64,000 bases of DNA from Bacteroidales bacterium (GTDB lineage Bacteria > Bacteroidota > Bacteroidia > Bacteroidales > VadinHA17): positions 1 through 64,000 of the forward strand of contig JAGNKY010000011.1 in NCBI GenBank assembly GCA_017999895.1, in the 5' to 3' direction. Positions 43,711-53,806 of this stretch are shown one piece after another. Each line of letters begins with the position of its first letter. The first letter of the stretch is position 1. The notes under the pieces are model-generated. The model was given only the letters and a program-made list of their open reading frames with translations. It searched no databases and was not told where the DNA came from. A program made the translations under genes and the position numbers.

Positions 43711-44328
43711 ATGAGAAAATGGGAAAATAATGAAATTGAAATTTTAAATAGCCTGAATAGTCCGCAGAAAATTCAGGATTTTCTCGATTCTATTGAATAT
43801 AATCCTGAATATGAATGCAAGTCTCCAAGATGGGTAATAAGAAGAAGAAAGGCTCATTGTTTTGAAGGTGCTATTTTTGCAGCCTCAGCTCTCAGGTTTA
43901 TCGGGTTTAAACCTCTTCTTGTGGATATGAAATCATATAACGATGACGATCATGTAATCGCAGTTTATAAAATAGGCAAACACTGGGGAGCTGTAGCAAA
44001 ATCCAATTTTACACTTCTTAGATTTCGTGAACCAGTTTATCGCTCAATCAGAGAACTTATTATGTCGTATTTTGATTTTTATTATAATACCAAAGGTGAA
44101 AAGACACTACGATCCTATTCACTTCCTTTAAATCTGTCAGCATACGATAGCAGAAACTGGGAAACAACGGATGAAGATCTTGAATATATAGGTGAAAAAA
44201 TTGAAAAACTTCACCACTTTGAAGTTGTAACACCTGAAATGATAGCCAGACTGAATCATGTCAGTGAACCGGTATTTAGAGCAGGTCTGCTGGGATCGAA
44301 TGAAGCAGGGCTGTTTAAGCCAAGGTGA
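43711..44328 (+). CDS. Transglutaminase-like protein
   Basis: A 205-residue protein from ATG 43711, with a possible TTG at 43699. It has KAHCFEGAIFAASALRFIG, a cysteine in a helical segment, then DDHVIAVYK and HWGAVAKSN, matching the Cys-His-Asp/Asn order of transglutaminase-like cysteine proteins. No signal sequence is visible, so it is probably cytoplasmic. It is preceded by the GATTGACT array and flanked by copies of a 16-bp sequence (43610-43625 and 44354-44369). It may have been inserted between the kinase and isomerase genes. The role is unknown. Confidence 0.6.
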   Translation: MRKWENNEIEILNSLNSPQKIQDFLDSIEYNPEYECKSPRWVIRRRKAHCFEGAIFAASALRFIGFKPLLVDMKSYNDDDHVIAVYKIGKHWGAVAKSNFTLLRFREPVYRSIRELIMSYFDFYYNTKGEKTLRSYSLPLNLSAYDSRNWETTDEDLEYIGEKIEKLHHFEVVTPEMIARLNHVSEPVFRAGLLGSNEAGLFKPR

Positions 44329-44430
44329 AAAAGGCGGAAGGCAATAGGCAATAGGGAGATGGAGAGAGGGGACGAGAATGGGAGAAAGCTGGAGCGACAG
44401 CGAAACGTAATGACTTAAAATGCAAAATCC

Positions 44431-45015
44431 ATGGAAGAAATTAGAAGACAAATTAAAGAATCCATAGCTGTAAAGCAGTCAATTCTTGATAATGAGGAGA
44501 TTATTAAAACAATAGATAAAACTGCTCAAATTTGCGTAAATGCATTGAAAAAAGGCAATAAGATACTTTTTGCAGGCAACGGAGGCAGCGCTGCTGATGC
44601 TCAACATCTTACGGCAGAACTGGTTTGCAGGTTCGGATTCGACCGGCCTCCTTTAGCAGCAGTAGCATTAACTACCAATACTTCAGTACTAACCTCTGTC
44701 TCTAATGATTACGATTTTAATGTAATTTTTTCAAGGCAAATAGAAGCTATTGGTAGCAATGGAGATGTTCTTGTTGTGTTATCAACTTCAGGCTCTTCAC
44801 CGAATATAATAGAGGGAATATCATCTGCAAAACAAAAAGGGATATTTGTTATAGGATTAACAGGAATGCCTGGTGGCAAAATGGCTTCAATGTGTGATTT
44901 AATAATAAAAGTGCCTTCTTCTGAAACTCCCAGAATACAGGAATGTCACATATTGATCGGACATATTATATGTAATCAAATTGAAATGTCAATTTTTAAA
45001 AATGAACAAAAATAA
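44431..45015 (+). CDS. gmhA: Sedoheptulose-7-phosphate isomerase (GmhA)
   Basis: A 194-residue SIS-domain enzyme. It has LFAGNGGSAADAQHLTAEL, the conserved substrate block of GmhA, then NDYDFNVIFSRQ, VLSTSGSSPNI and VPSSETPRIQECHI. Length is the same as E. coli GmhA. It starts heptose synthesis for lipopolysaccharide or capsule: sedoheptulose-7-phosphate to D-glycero-D-manno-heptose-7-phosphate. The nearby CBS-less KdsD supports a Kdo/heptose core in this cell. Confidence 0.92.
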   Translation: MEEIRRQIKESIAVKQSILDNEEIIKTIDKTAQICVNALKKGNKILFAGNGGSAADAQHLTAELVCRFGFDRPPLAAVALTTNTSVLTSVSNDYDFNVIFSRQIEAIGSNGDVLVVLSTSGSSPNIIEGISSAKQKGIFVIGLTGMPGGKMASMCDLIIKVPSSETPRIQECHILIGHIICNQIEMSIFKNEQK

Positions 45016-45204
45016 TATTTTATAAACATTCGATAATTATCTTATCTTTATTGATTATTAATCAACATAATATAATTATAAATAAATTTCCGTTCGAAAA
45101 CTATTTTGCAAATCTATGGAGTTTAATTATTTTTACGGCTGTTAAAATATCGGAATTTAAGATTAATAGAATTAATCCGGTATTATTATTAAATCTTTCC
45201 GATT

Positions 45205-46761
45205 ATGGATGTTTCAGGAAAAAGTTTCAAAGCCTTCCTCGAAAGGCAGGAAGCGCTTAAAAAGCAATACAGTCCGTCACTGGCTGAAAAGCAACATTCA
45301 AAAGGTAAACTAACTGCATGGGAAAGAATAAACCTGCTTTTTGACAAAGGCACTTTTGAAGAAATAGATGCTTATGTTGTACCGGCTGTTCAGAATGTTG
45401 AATTTGGGAAAATTGAAAAAATTTATGGCGACGGGGTTATCGTAGGTCATGGCAAGATTAACGGTAGACTCGTATTCGCTTATGCTCAGGACTTTACGAT
45501 AATGGGAGGTTCGCTGGGCCTGGTGCATTCAAAAAAGATTGCAAAAATACAGGAAATGGCCTTGAAAATGGGTGCACCTGTGATCGGACTACTCGACTCG
45601 GGCGGCGCAAGGATACAGGAAGGCGTTGCAAGTCTTGCCGGCTATGCCTCAATTTTTAACAATTGTATTCAATCGTCAGGTATTATTCCACAAATTGCCG
45701 TTGTAATGGGACCTTGCGCAGGTGGTGCAGTTTACTCACCTGCCCTCATGGATTTTGTTTTCATGGTGAATCAGACAAGTTTTATGTTCGTCACCGGGCC
45801 AAATGTTGTAAAAGAAGTATTAAACGAAGACGTTACTTTTGATGCTCTCGGGGGTGCGGAAGTTCATGCAAAGATAAGCGGCGTCGCCCACATGATTTAT
45901 GATGATGAAGAGAACACAATACTTGCGTTGAAAAAATTCCTTGCATATCTCCCATCTAATAATGTCGAAAATCCACCTACGGTTGCGGAAGACACAACAA
46001 CACCTGATGTTAATCCGAAGCTAAGAGATATTGTGCCGGACGATCCCAACAAGGCTTATGACGTCAGAGATGTTATAAATCTTGTTGTAGATAAAAATAC
46101 TTTTTTTGAGACTGCCGAGCTTTTCGCACAGAGTATTGTGACAGGTTTTGCACGTCTCAAAGGCAAGACTATTGGCATTGTTGCCAACCAGCCAAAAGTA
46201 CTTGCAGGCGTACTCGATATAGATTCATCCGTAAAGGCTGCAAGGTTTATACGATTCTGTGATGCATTTAACATCCCTATTCTTACATTCGAAGATGTGC
46301 CGGGCTTCCTTCCCGGAGTTGACCAGGAACATGCCGGAATAATAAGACATGGAGCAAAAATGCTCTATGCTTATAGCGAAGCTACTGTCCCTAAAATTAC
46401 TGTAATATTAAGAAAAGCTTATGGAGGAGCTTTCATCGTTATGAACAGCAAAAATATGGGCGGCGATTTTAGTTTTGCATGGCCTACCGCAGAAATTGCA
46501 GTTATGGGACCCGACGGTGCAGTGGCAATACTTTATAAGAAAGAACTTGCCGAAGCAGAAAACCCTGCCGAACTAAAGAAAGAACTTGTAAAAAAATATA
46601 GAGATAAAGTGGCTAATCCTTTTATAGCCGATGAACTTGGATATATAGATGAAGTTATTGATCCAGCCGTTACAAGACAAAAAGTAGTGTCAGCATTTGA
46701 AGCTCTGAAAAATAAATGGGTAAAAGTGCCGTCGAAAAAACATGGGAATATACCGCTGTAA
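45205..46761 (+). CDS. Acyl-CoA carboxylase carboxyltransferase subunit (propionyl-CoA/methylmalonyl-CoA type)
   Basis: A 518-residue carboxyltransferase. It starts with an N-terminal acyl-CoA-binding half (LDSGGARIQEGVASLAGY, MGPCAGGAVYSPALMDF), then the biotin-side half with FEDVPGFLPGVDQEHAGII and RKAYGGAFIVMNSK. The fusion of both halves in one chain is that of PccB/MmdA proteins. It forms a unit with accC-like and BCCP genes at 46889-48937. Propionyl-CoA is the usual substrate in this family. A methylmalonyl-CoA decarboxylase role is less likely because a biotin carboxylase follows. Confidence 0.92.
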   Translation: MDVSGKSFKAFLERQEALKKQYSPSLAEKQHSKGKLTAWERINLLFDKGTFEEIDAYVVPAVQNVEFGKIEKIYGDGVIVGHGKINGRLVFAYAQDFTIMGGSLGLVHSKKIAKIQEMALKMGAPVIGLLDSGGARIQEGVASLAGYASIFNNCIQSSGIIPQIAVVMGPCAGGAVYSPALMDFVFMVNQTSFMFVTGPNVVKEVLNEDVTFDALGGAEVHAKISGVAHMIYDDEENTILALKKFLAYLPSNNVENPPTVAEDTTTPDVNPKLRDIVPDDPNKAYDVRDVINLVVDKNTFFETAELFAQSIVTGFARLKGKTIGIVANQPKVLAGVLDIDSSVKAARFIRFCDAFNIPILTFEDVPGFLPGVDQEHAGIIRHGAKMLYAYSEATVPKITVILRKAYGGAFIVMNSKNMGGDFSFAWPTAEIAVMGPDGAVAILYKKELAEAENPAELKKELVKKYRDKVANPFIADELGYIDEVIDPAVTRQKVVSAFEALKNKWVKVPSKKHGNIPL

Positions 46762-46816
46762 AAGGAAAAAGGAAAAAGGAAAAAGGAAAAAGGTAAAAGG
46801 TAAAAGGTAAAAGGGA
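46760..46816. repeat. Tandem AAAAAGG repeat after the carboxyltransferase gene
   Basis: Four to five AAAAAGG/AAAAGG units followed by GTAAAAGG units run from the stop codon (TAA at 46759) to about 46816. The A/G-rich type resembles the tract read into the GT2 gene at 16530. No hairpin or promoter is visible. Confidence 0.8.
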
Positions 46817-46888
46817 GAAAAGGAGAAGTGTAGAAAGTTGTAAAATAGAAGTTTTTAGTTAAAATAAATATTAACTTAAATAACAATA

Positions 46889-48394
46889 ATGGGAATTAAA
46901 AGAATACTTATTGCAAACAGAGGTGAAATAGCTGTGAGGATAATGAAAACGGCGCGCCGGATGGGAATAGAAACTGTTGCAATAAAAACAGCAGTAGAAC
47001 CTTCTGCACTTTATCTTTCTTACGCCAATTTTGTTTATGACAATACGGACGATGATTCGGAAATTCCTGTATTCCTTAATATTGATAGAATAATTGAAAT
47101 TGCCTTAAAAACCGGAGCAGACGCTCTCCATCCAGGGTACGGATTTCTTGCCGAAAATGCCTATTTTGCCCAGAAATGTCTCGACAATAATATTGAATTT
47201 ATAGGACCTTCGCCTGATTCTATTTATAAAATAGGAAATAAAACTATTGCAAGAAAAATAGCCCTGGCAAATAATATTCCAATGGCAACAGGAAGCCAGG
47301 GAAATATAGCAAATGAAGAAGAGGCGGTAAAAATTGCAGAAAAAATAGGATATCCTGTTATTATTAAGGCTGCATCAGGCGGAGGAGGAAGAGGTATGAG
47401 AATTGTGAGAAAACCGGAAGACATCGAAAAAATGTTCATAATAGCAAGTAAAGAAGCTGAAAAAGCATTTAATGATCCCTCCGTTTTTATAGAAAAATAT
47501 ATTGAAAATCCTAAACATATTGAATTTCAAATTATTGGCGACAAAAAAGGAAATATCATCCATCTTGGAGAAAGGGAATGTTCAATCCAAAGAAAGCATC
47601 AGAAACTTCTTGAAGAAGCCCCATCCTGCGCACTCGATGAAAAACTGAGAGAAGAAATGGGTAACGTTGCAGTAAAACTTGTAAAGGCTGCAGGCTATTA
47701 TTCTGCAGGGACAGTTGAATTTCTGCTCGATTCCGACAAAAATTACTATTTCATGGAAATGAACACCAGAATCCAGGTTGAACATCCGGTTACTGAAGAA
47801 ATAACTGGTATAGATCTTATCGAACAACAAATAAGGGTAGCAAACGGTGAAGAGTTGCAGCTCAAACAAGAAGATATAAAAATAAATGGATGGGCGATTG
47901 AATGCAGAATTAATGCTGAAGACGTTCAGGCAGGTTTTGCACCCAATCCCGGGAAAATTGAAAAAATATATTTCCCTGACGATGATTATGTAAGAGTAGA
48001 TACAGGCGTTATTGCCGGATCAGTTATTGTACCAAACTACGATTCCATGATTGCCAAACTTATTGTCAAAGGCAAGGACCGAAAGGAAGCTATTAAACAC
48101 TGCAAACTGGCTCTCGATAAAGTTTGGATTAAAGGAACAAAAACCACTCTGCCTTTTTTCAGGATGTTGGTAAGGCATCCTAAATTTACAGGTGGCACGT
48201 TCACAACATCTTTTATAGAAAAAGAACTTACTCAATATTTTTATAACAGCGAATACGAGGAAATGCTTGCTGCATGGTTTGCAACAAAACTCTTTATAGA
48301 AGAAAACCTGAGCGAAAACAGTATAAATCTCAATTTCAATGAAAGTCGTGAAATTGATCCCTGGCTGTTAAATAAAAGAATCAGTCAAATTTAA
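46889..48394 (+). CDS. Biotin carboxylase subunit
   Basis: A 501-residue ATP-grasp carboxylase. It has RILIANRGEIAVRIMKTARR, the glycine loop KAASGGGGRGMRIV and MNTRIQVEHPVTEEITGIDL. These residues bind ATP, bicarbonate and biotin. Its length is 50 residues above E. coli AccC, consistent with a C-terminal extension seen in acyl-CoA carboxylase alpha subunits. It carboxylates the biotin on the next gene's product. The gap from the carboxyltransferase gene contains the AAAAAGG array (127 bp). Confidence 0.92.
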   Translation: MGIKRILIANRGEIAVRIMKTARRMGIETVAIKTAVEPSALYLSYANFVYDNTDDDSEIPVFLNIDRIIEIALKTGADALHPGYGFLAENAYFAQKCLDNNIEFIGPSPDSIYKIGNKTIARKIALANNIPMATGSQGNIANEEEAVKIAEKIGYPVIIKAASGGGGRGMRIVRKPEDIEKMFIIASKEAEKAFNDPSVFIEKYIENPKHIEFQIIGDKKGNIIHLGERECSIQRKHQKLLEEAPSCALDEKLREEMGNVAVKLVKAAGYYSAGTVEFLLDSDKNYYFMEMNTRIQVEHPVTEEITGIDLIEQQIRVANGEELQLKQEDIKINGWAIECRINAEDVQAGFAPNPGKIEKIYFPDDDYVRVDTGVIAGSVIVPNYDSMIAKLIVKGKDRKEAIKHCKLALDKVWIKGTKTTLPFFRMLVRHPKFTGGTFTTSFIEKELTQYFYNSEYEEMLAAWFATKLFIEENLSENSINLNFNESREIDPWLLNKRISQI

Positions 48395-48403
48395 TAATAG
48401 ACT

Positions 48404-48937
48404 ATGGTAAATGATAACTCGAAAATTAAAAAGCTTTATGCTATTGCTTCAAGCAACAGGAAATATATTTTTACTCTCCCCCTTAAGAATATTATAAAGA
48501 TTGGAAAACGAAATTATGAAGTAAAGCTTAAGCACGACGAAAAGTTTGGAACATATATTCTATTTAAAAACAGAAAATATCCTGTTGAAATAATTCGTTC
48601 GAGGCAAAATAAGTACGAGATTCTTTTTAATGATATTAGTTATGTATTTACCATCGAAACTCCTTTCAGTTACAAGAGGATGAAAGTGCTCAACAAACAG
48701 AAAGGCAAGAAGGAAAAAGAAATTATAAAAGCTCCGATGCCTGGCAAAATTGTGGACGTACTTGCAAGAGAAGGCAGTCAGGTACTTGTGGGGGAACCTA
48801 TCATCATTCTGGAAGCCATGAAGATGCAGAATGAAATACAATCGCCGGTAAACGGAATAGCATTAAAAATCAATGCAAAGCCAGGCACTATTGTAAATAA
48901 GGATGATGTCCTTGTTGAAATTAAGGTCGAGGCTTAA
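48404..48937 (+). CDS. Biotin carboxyl carrier subunit
   Basis: A 177-residue protein ending in a biotinyl domain with LEAMKMQNEIQSPVNG; the Lys is the biotin-attachment site. Residues ~1-100 form a beta-rich domain perhaps equivalent to the BT domain of acyl-CoA carboxylase alpha. It begins 9 bp after the biotin carboxylase gene and completes the three-gene complex. Confidence 0.93.
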   Translation: MVNDNSKIKKLYAIASSNRKYIFTLPLKNIIKIGKRNYEVKLKHDEKFGTYILFKNRKYPVEIIRSRQNKYEILFNDISYVFTIETPFSYKRMKVLNKQKGKKEKEIIKAPMPGKIVDVLAREGSQVLVGEPIIILEAMKMQNEIQSPVNGIALKINAKPGTIVNKDDVLVEIKVEA

Positions 48938-48987
48938 TTATATAAAATTGTTGGGCTGTCGACATTTTTATTAAGGCCCTTTAAACT

Positions 48988-50445
48988 CTATTTTTCAGGT
49001 ACTTCTTTTAAAACTTCACAAAGGTATTCAAAGAATTTCGCAACCGAAGGAATATGTACTCTTTCTTCGGGGGAATGAGGATTTTTGATTGTCGGGCCCA
49101 GTGATATCATATCGAGCTCAGGATAAATTCCCCCTATAATTCCACATTCAAGTCCGGCATGTACGGCATTTACATCAGGTTCATGTCCATATTTTCGCTC
49201 ATATACATTTTTCATTATCTTCAATATTGGTGAGTTGATATTGGGTTTCCATCCCGGATACGAACCTTCGAGTTCAACTTCTGCATCAATAAGATGAAAA
49301 ACAGCCGCAATTTTCCATGCAGTTGCCTCTTTTGCCGAATCAACAGAGCTGCGGGTGAGGTTGTAAGCCTCGAATTTACTGTTTTTACAGCGGACAATTG
49401 CAAGATTATTGGATGTTTCAACCAGTCCCTTCATAGATTGGCTCATTCTTTGAACGCCATGTGGACAGGCAAATACCGCTCTAATAATACGATATTGATC
49501 CTCCCTGTTCATTACTTTTGGAGGAACTTCGGTTTTTTCACAATAAAATACCAGATCGGGTTCGGTCTCGGCAAATTCCGATTTATAAATTGTTTCATGT
49601 CGTTTTACAAAAGATTCAAATTCGTTCTCTTTGCTTTCAGGCACAAGGACAACAGCATAGGCCTCCCGTGGAATTGCATTGCGTAGGTCTCCACCTGCAG
49701 CACTTGCAATTCTTATTCCGAAATTTGCTTCAGCCTGCATAAGAAACCTGAACAGGAGTTTAATTGAATTTGCTCTTCCTGCTGCTATATCAACTCCGGA
49801 ATGTCCTCCCTTTAGCCCTTTTATAACTATCATATAAGGAGTAAAACCGTCGGGCGCTGATTCCTCGTTATAATACCTTTTTGCATTCACATTTACCCCA
49901 CCGGCGCAACCAACACAAAGTTCCCCTTCAGTTTCGGAATCAAGATTTAAAAGAATCTCTCCTTTTAAAAGCCCGGGTTCTAATTCGTTTGCACCTGTCA
50001 TTCCTGTTTCTTCATCTATTGTAAAAAGGGCTTCCAATGGACCATGTGGAATATCGGAAGAAGCCAGTATAGCAAGCGTCGAAGCGACCCCTATACCGTT
50101 GTCGGCTCCAAGAGTAGTGCCATTTGCTTTTACCCATTCTCCGTCAATAATAGTTTCAATCGGATCTCTGGTGAAATCATGAACTTTATCATTGTTTTTC
50201 TGTGGAACCATGTCGAGATGGGTTTGAAGAATAACGCATTTTTTGTTTTCCATCCCTGAAGTTGCAGGTTTACGTATAATAACATTCCCAACACGGTCAA
50301 CAATTGTTTCCAGATTATTATCCCTTCCGAACTTAACAACATATTCAATCAGTTTCTTTTCATTTTTCGAAGGATGAGGAATTTTTGTAATCTCATGGAA
50401 ATAATTCCACACTTTTGAAGGCTGCAATTTTGTAATATCATTCAT
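48988..50445 (-). CDS. pepD: Aminoacyl-histidine dipeptidase (PepD-like M20 peptidase)
   Basis: A 485-residue M20 peptidase. It has ILQTHLDMVPQKN (zinc His/Asp), TLGADNGIGVA (bridging Asp), DEETGMTGA (catalytic Glu and metal-binding Glu) and the C-terminal HAGLECGI. The PepD size and PHSPEERVHIPS end fit. It cleaves Xaa-His and similar dipeptides in the cytoplasm. It is convergent with the BCCP gene and diverges from pit. Confidence 0.92.
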   Translation of the reverse strand: MNDITKLQPSKVWNYFHEITKIPHPSKNEKKLIEYVVKFGRDNNLETIVDRVGNVIIRKPATSGMENKKCVILQTHLDMVPQKNNDKVHDFTRDPIETIIDGEWVKANGTTLGADNGIGVASTLAILASSDIPHGPLEALFTIDEETGMTGANELEPGLLKGEILLNLDSETEGELCVGCAGGVNVNAKRYYNEESAPDGFTPYMIVIKGLKGGHSGVDIAAGRANSIKLLFRFLMQAEANFGIRIASAAGGDLRNAIPREAYAVVLVPESKENEFESFVKRHETIYKSEFAETEPDLVFYCEKTEVPPKVMNREDQYRIIRAVFACPHGVQRMSQSMKGLVETSNNLAIVRCKNSKFEAYNLTRSSVDSAKEATAWKIAAVFHLIDAEVELEGSYPGWKPNINSPILKIMKNVYERKYGHEPDVNAVHAGLECGIIGGIYPELDMISLGPTIKNPHSPEERVHIPSVAKFFEYLCEVLKEVPEK

Positions 50446-50653
50446 ATCATTAATAGATTAGTTTATATCGATTTATAAAAGTGATTAAATGTAAGAAAAA
50501 TGTTTAACAAAAATTAAAAATAACTCTTCCGATTTTAATGATTGCTTTTTTAAATGAAAATTTAACAATTTCTATGCAAGGCTATTAAAGCCAAATTTAG
50601 AGAAATATATCTGTCGGAAAAATTGATTGTCTCTTTTACTTTTATTTCTTTTA

Positions 50654-50661
50654 TATATTTG
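50654..50661 (+). promoter_or_regulatory. Possible -7 element of pit
   Basis: TATATTTG matches TAnnTTTG, 58 bp before the pit ATG. A TTG at 50627-50629 is 24 bp away, longer than usual, so the promoter is uncertain. Confidence 0.35.
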
Positions 50662-50719
50662 CGAGCGTTTTGACAAAGTGTAATACCATTTTGTTAATGA
50701 GATAACAATTAATTTTTAT

Positions 50720-51706
50720 ATGACATTTTTATATATCTTAATTGCTCTTATTCTGGTTTTTGATTTCATAAATGGTTTCCACGACTCTGCCAACTCTATT
50801 GCAACAGTTGTATCCACTAAAGTTCTCTCTCCTTTTTCAGCGGTAGTTTTTGCCGCTTTTTTTAATTTTATAGCCTTCACGGTGTTTCCTCTTAAAGTTG
50901 CCACTACAATAGGTAAAGGTGTAATCAATCCCGACGTAGTGAACCTTACAGTTATAGCATCATCTGTTATTGCTGCAATTATCTGGAATTTAATTACATG
51001 GCGGCTTGGTTTGCCTTCGAGTTCATCCCATACTCTTGTTGGCGGTCTTGTGGGTTCAGCCATAGTATGTTCAGGAGTTAGCTCCGTAATATTCTCAGGA
51101 GTGTTGAAGATAATTATATTTATTTTCGTTGCTCCACTTCTTGGAATGTTGATTTCTTTCATTATATCAGCAATAGTAATCAATCTGGTAAAAAAACATA
51201 CACCTTTTGGTGTTGACAAGCATTTCAGAAGACTTCAGCTACTTTCGGCTGCAGCCTTCAGCTTAGGGCATGGAGGAAACGATGCCCAAAAATCTATGGG
51301 AATAATCTGGGTCTCACTAATTGTAAGCGGTCTTGCATCGAAGAATGATGAAATTGCATTGTGGATCGTGCTGTCATGTCATACGGCAATTTCGCTCGGC
51401 ACACTTACTGGTGGCTGGAGGATAGTGAAAACTATGGGACAAAGGATAACAAAGCTTAAACCATTTGAAGGTTTCTGTGCCGAAACTGCCGGTGCGCTGA
51501 CATTATTTGCAGCCACTCATTTTGGCATTCCTGTAAGCACAACGCATACAATTACAGGCTCAATTATCGGTGTCGGCGCAAGGAAAGGCGCTTCGGCAGT
51601 GAAATGGGGTGTCACAAGAAATATATTCTGGGCATGGATTTTGACAATACCTGTTTCAGCTCTACTTGGCGGAGGTATATATTACCTCCTGACATGGATT
51701 ATATAA
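50720..51706 (+). CDS. pit: Inorganic phosphate transporter (Pit family)
   Basis: A 328-residue, roughly nine-helix protein of the PiT family. The paired signature motifs are both present: FDFINGFHDSANSIATVVST and, in the second half, GHGGNDAQKSMG with a HTITGSIIGVG repeat. It carries phosphate with a metal or proton. A DUF47 gene follows 23 bp later, the normal partner. Confidence 0.93.
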   Translation: MTFLYILIALILVFDFINGFHDSANSIATVVSTKVLSPFSAVVFAAFFNFIAFTVFPLKVATTIGKGVINPDVVNLTVIASSVIAAIIWNLITWRLGLPSSSSHTLVGGLVGSAIVCSGVSSVIFSGVLKIIIFIFVAPLLGMLISFIISAIVINLVKKHTPFGVDKHFRRLQLLSAAAFSLGHGGNDAQKSMGIIWVSLIVSGLASKNDEIALWIVLSCHTAISLGTLTGGWRIVKTMGQRITKLKPFEGFCAETAGALTLFAATHFGIPVSTTHTITGSIIGVGARKGASAVKWGVTRNIFWAWILTIPVSALLGGGIYYLLTWII

Positions 51707-51729
51707 TTTTTTAACTAAAATCAACTTGT

Positions 51730-52380
51730 ATGAAATTAAACAATATTTTTAAATTGTTCGTTCCAAAAGATCATGCATTTTTCCCGCTTTTCGATTCTGC
51801 TTCTGAAAACCTGGTCAAGGCAGCAGAAGCTCTAAAAAAAATGATGAATGTTACAGAATTAAAAGAACTTGAAAAATATAATAAAGAGATAAAGGATATC
51901 GAGCTCATAGGAGACGATATAACAGTTAACATCTATAATCAGCTTAATAGTTCATTTATTACCCCATTTGACCGTGAAGACATTCAAGAGCTTGCCTCGC
52001 ATATGGATGATGTACTGGATTCGATAAATAGTATCGGCCGCAGTATATTACTTTATAAACCAAAAAAAATTATTTCTGTATATTCCGATTTAGCCGGATT
52101 TATTCACAAGGCATCGATTGAAATTGACAAAGCGGTACACTTGTTGAGTAATGCAGGCGCAAACAGGGAAAACATAATGCGATGCTGCAATAACATAAAA
52201 GATATAGAGCATGCTGCGGATGAATTATTTTTTGATGGTGCCCTTAAATTGTTCGAAAAAGAAGAAGATCCTAAAGAATTACTCAAGAACAGTAAAATCC
52301 TCGAAATGCTCGAGAGATGCGTTGATGAAGAAGAAGATGTGACCGACACTCTGAAAGCTATACTAATCAAGATGGCATAA
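51730..52380 (+). CDS. DUF47 (PhoU-like) partner of Pit
   Basis: A 216-residue, helical protein of the DUF47/PhoU-like fold. It has FRED-like FDREDIQELASHMDDVLDSI, the most constant block of this family, and acidic helices that bind metal. DUF47 proteins sit downstream of pit genes in many bacteria and are thought to regulate uptake. Starts 23 bp after pit. Confidence 0.9.
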   Translation: MKLNNIFKLFVPKDHAFFPLFDSASENLVKAAEALKKMMNVTELKELEKYNKEIKDIELIGDDITVNIYNQLNSSFITPFDREDIQELASHMDDVLDSINSIGRSILLYKPKKIISVYSDLAGFIHKASIEIDKAVHLLSNAGANRENIMRCCNNIKDIEHAADELFFDGALKLFEKEEDPKELLKNSKILEMLERCVDEEEDVTDTLKAILIKMA

Positions 52381-52426
52381 ACCTTATACTTTAATTGTTG
52401 TTTATTGTTGTTTATTCTTTTTATTT

Positions 52427-53806
52427 CTATTTCTTAATATTTGGCAATTCAAGGCCGTAACCTTTACGTTTGTCTTCTGCTTTCAACAAAAATCCAAGAA
52501 CAAGAGCAAGCACTCCGAAAAGGGTAAAAATTATCATTGGAATTGTATAGTCATAACTCGATATTTCAACGCCTTCAATAAGATGTTTTCCAGTAATACA
52601 ATATTTATCGAGCACCCAGCCAATAAGCGCAGGAACACCCATTAAGCCCCAATTCTGCACCCAGAAAATAAGCGCATAAGCAGTGCCAAGTTGTTTTTCG
52701 GGAATGATTTTTGGGACTGAAGGCCACATGGCTGAAGGAACAAGTGAAAATGCAATTCCTAAAACAATCATAAGGAATATAGCAACAGGTACCTGGTTAA
52801 GAGCAGGTATAGAAAATAAAGCATGAACGAAAATAAGAAGTGCTGCTCCGATTATCATAATCGTAGCACCTTTCCCTTTCCTGTCGTAAATATTTCCAAA
52901 AAATGGAGTAAGTATAATTGTACCGAACGGGAGAAGCATTGGAATGAGCCCTGCAACTTTCTCATTTAAACCGAACTTATTTACCATTAAATCGGTTGCG
53001 TACTTTAAAAACGGAAAAACAGCAGAATAAAATAATACACATAATATTGCAATATACCACCAGCCTTTATTCTTTAATATATATAAGATATCCTTTACTT
53101 TAAATGTTTCCTCTGCCGGCTTTTCACTAATCGAGGTTTCGGCTTCAATTTCCTGATCGAGCTTTTTATCTTCTATAGTATAAAGAAAAAAAGCTATCAT
53201 TCCAATGCACAATAAAATTAGCCCAATAAGTACAGGTTTCGATACTCCTTTAAGAGCGACAGCCAATGGAGCAGATGTTGCAATGGCCAGACCAGTACCA
53301 ATTCTTGCAGTTGCCATTTCAAGCCCCATGGCAAGAGCCATTTCTTTCCCCTTAAACCATTTAACTATTATCCTCGATACTGTAATACCTGCAACCTCAA
53401 CACCAACTCCGAAAGTTGCATAACCCAACCCTGCAATTATTACCTGAAGTTTTATCCCGAACAAACTATGACCATCGAGGCTATGAGTGGATATTGCCCA
53501 ATATTTAATAGCTGTACCAATTACCATTATTACAGTGGCGAGCTTTCCGGTAAATCTAACTCCTTTTTTGTCGAGGATTATTCCTCCAAAAATAAGCATT
53601 AACAAAAACACATTAAACCATCCATAAGCACTTGTAAAAATGCCGTATTCGGAACTACTCCACGATAATTCTTTTTCGAGAAGCGGTTTAAGCGATGCCA
53701 TTACATCGGTAAGATAATACCCGCAAAGCATTGTGAATGAAATAACAGCAAGCGCAATCCATCTGGCTGTTTTGGAATCACGAAGGGTTCTTCTTATTTC
53801 TTCCAT
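52427..53806 (-). CDS. OFA-type MFS transporter
   Basis: A 459-residue MFS protein. It has GYYLTDVMASLKPLLEKEL after the first helix, then LSWSSSEYGIFTSAYGWFNV, and a GVEVAGITVSRIIVKWFKGKE segment that marks the group that includes oxalate/formate and other anion carriers. It is a single gene facing away from the thioredoxin-like gene. Substrate is unknown. It is similar in role to the carrier at 38084-39301 but not a close copy. Confidence 0.75.
   Translation of the reverse strand: MEEIRRTLRDSKTARWIALAVISFTMLCGYYLTDVMASLKPLLEKELSWSSSEYGIFTSAYGWFNVFLLMLIFGGIILDKKGVRFTGKLATVIMVIGTAIKYWAISTHSLDGHSLFGIKLQVIIAGLGYATFGVGVEVAGITVSRIIVKWFKGKEMALAMGLEMATARIGTGLAIATSAPLAVALKGVSKPVLIGLILLCIGMIAFFLYTIEDKKLDQEIEAETSISEKPAEETFKVKDILYILKNKGWWYIAILCVLFYSAVFPFLKYATDLMVNKFGLNEKVAGLIPMLLPFGTIILTPFFGNIYDRKGKGATIMIIGAALLIFVHALFSIPALNQVPVAIFLMIVLGIAFSLVPSAMWPSVPKIIPEKQLGTAYALIFWVQNWGLMGVPALIGWVLDKYCITGKHLIEGVEISSYDYTIPMIIFTLFGVLALVLGFLLKAEDKRKGYGLELPNIKK

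Noticed and set aside
50716..51219. 167-residue minus-strand frame
   Set aside because: A mirror of the phosphate transporter gene, which has clear PiT signature motifs on the plus strand.
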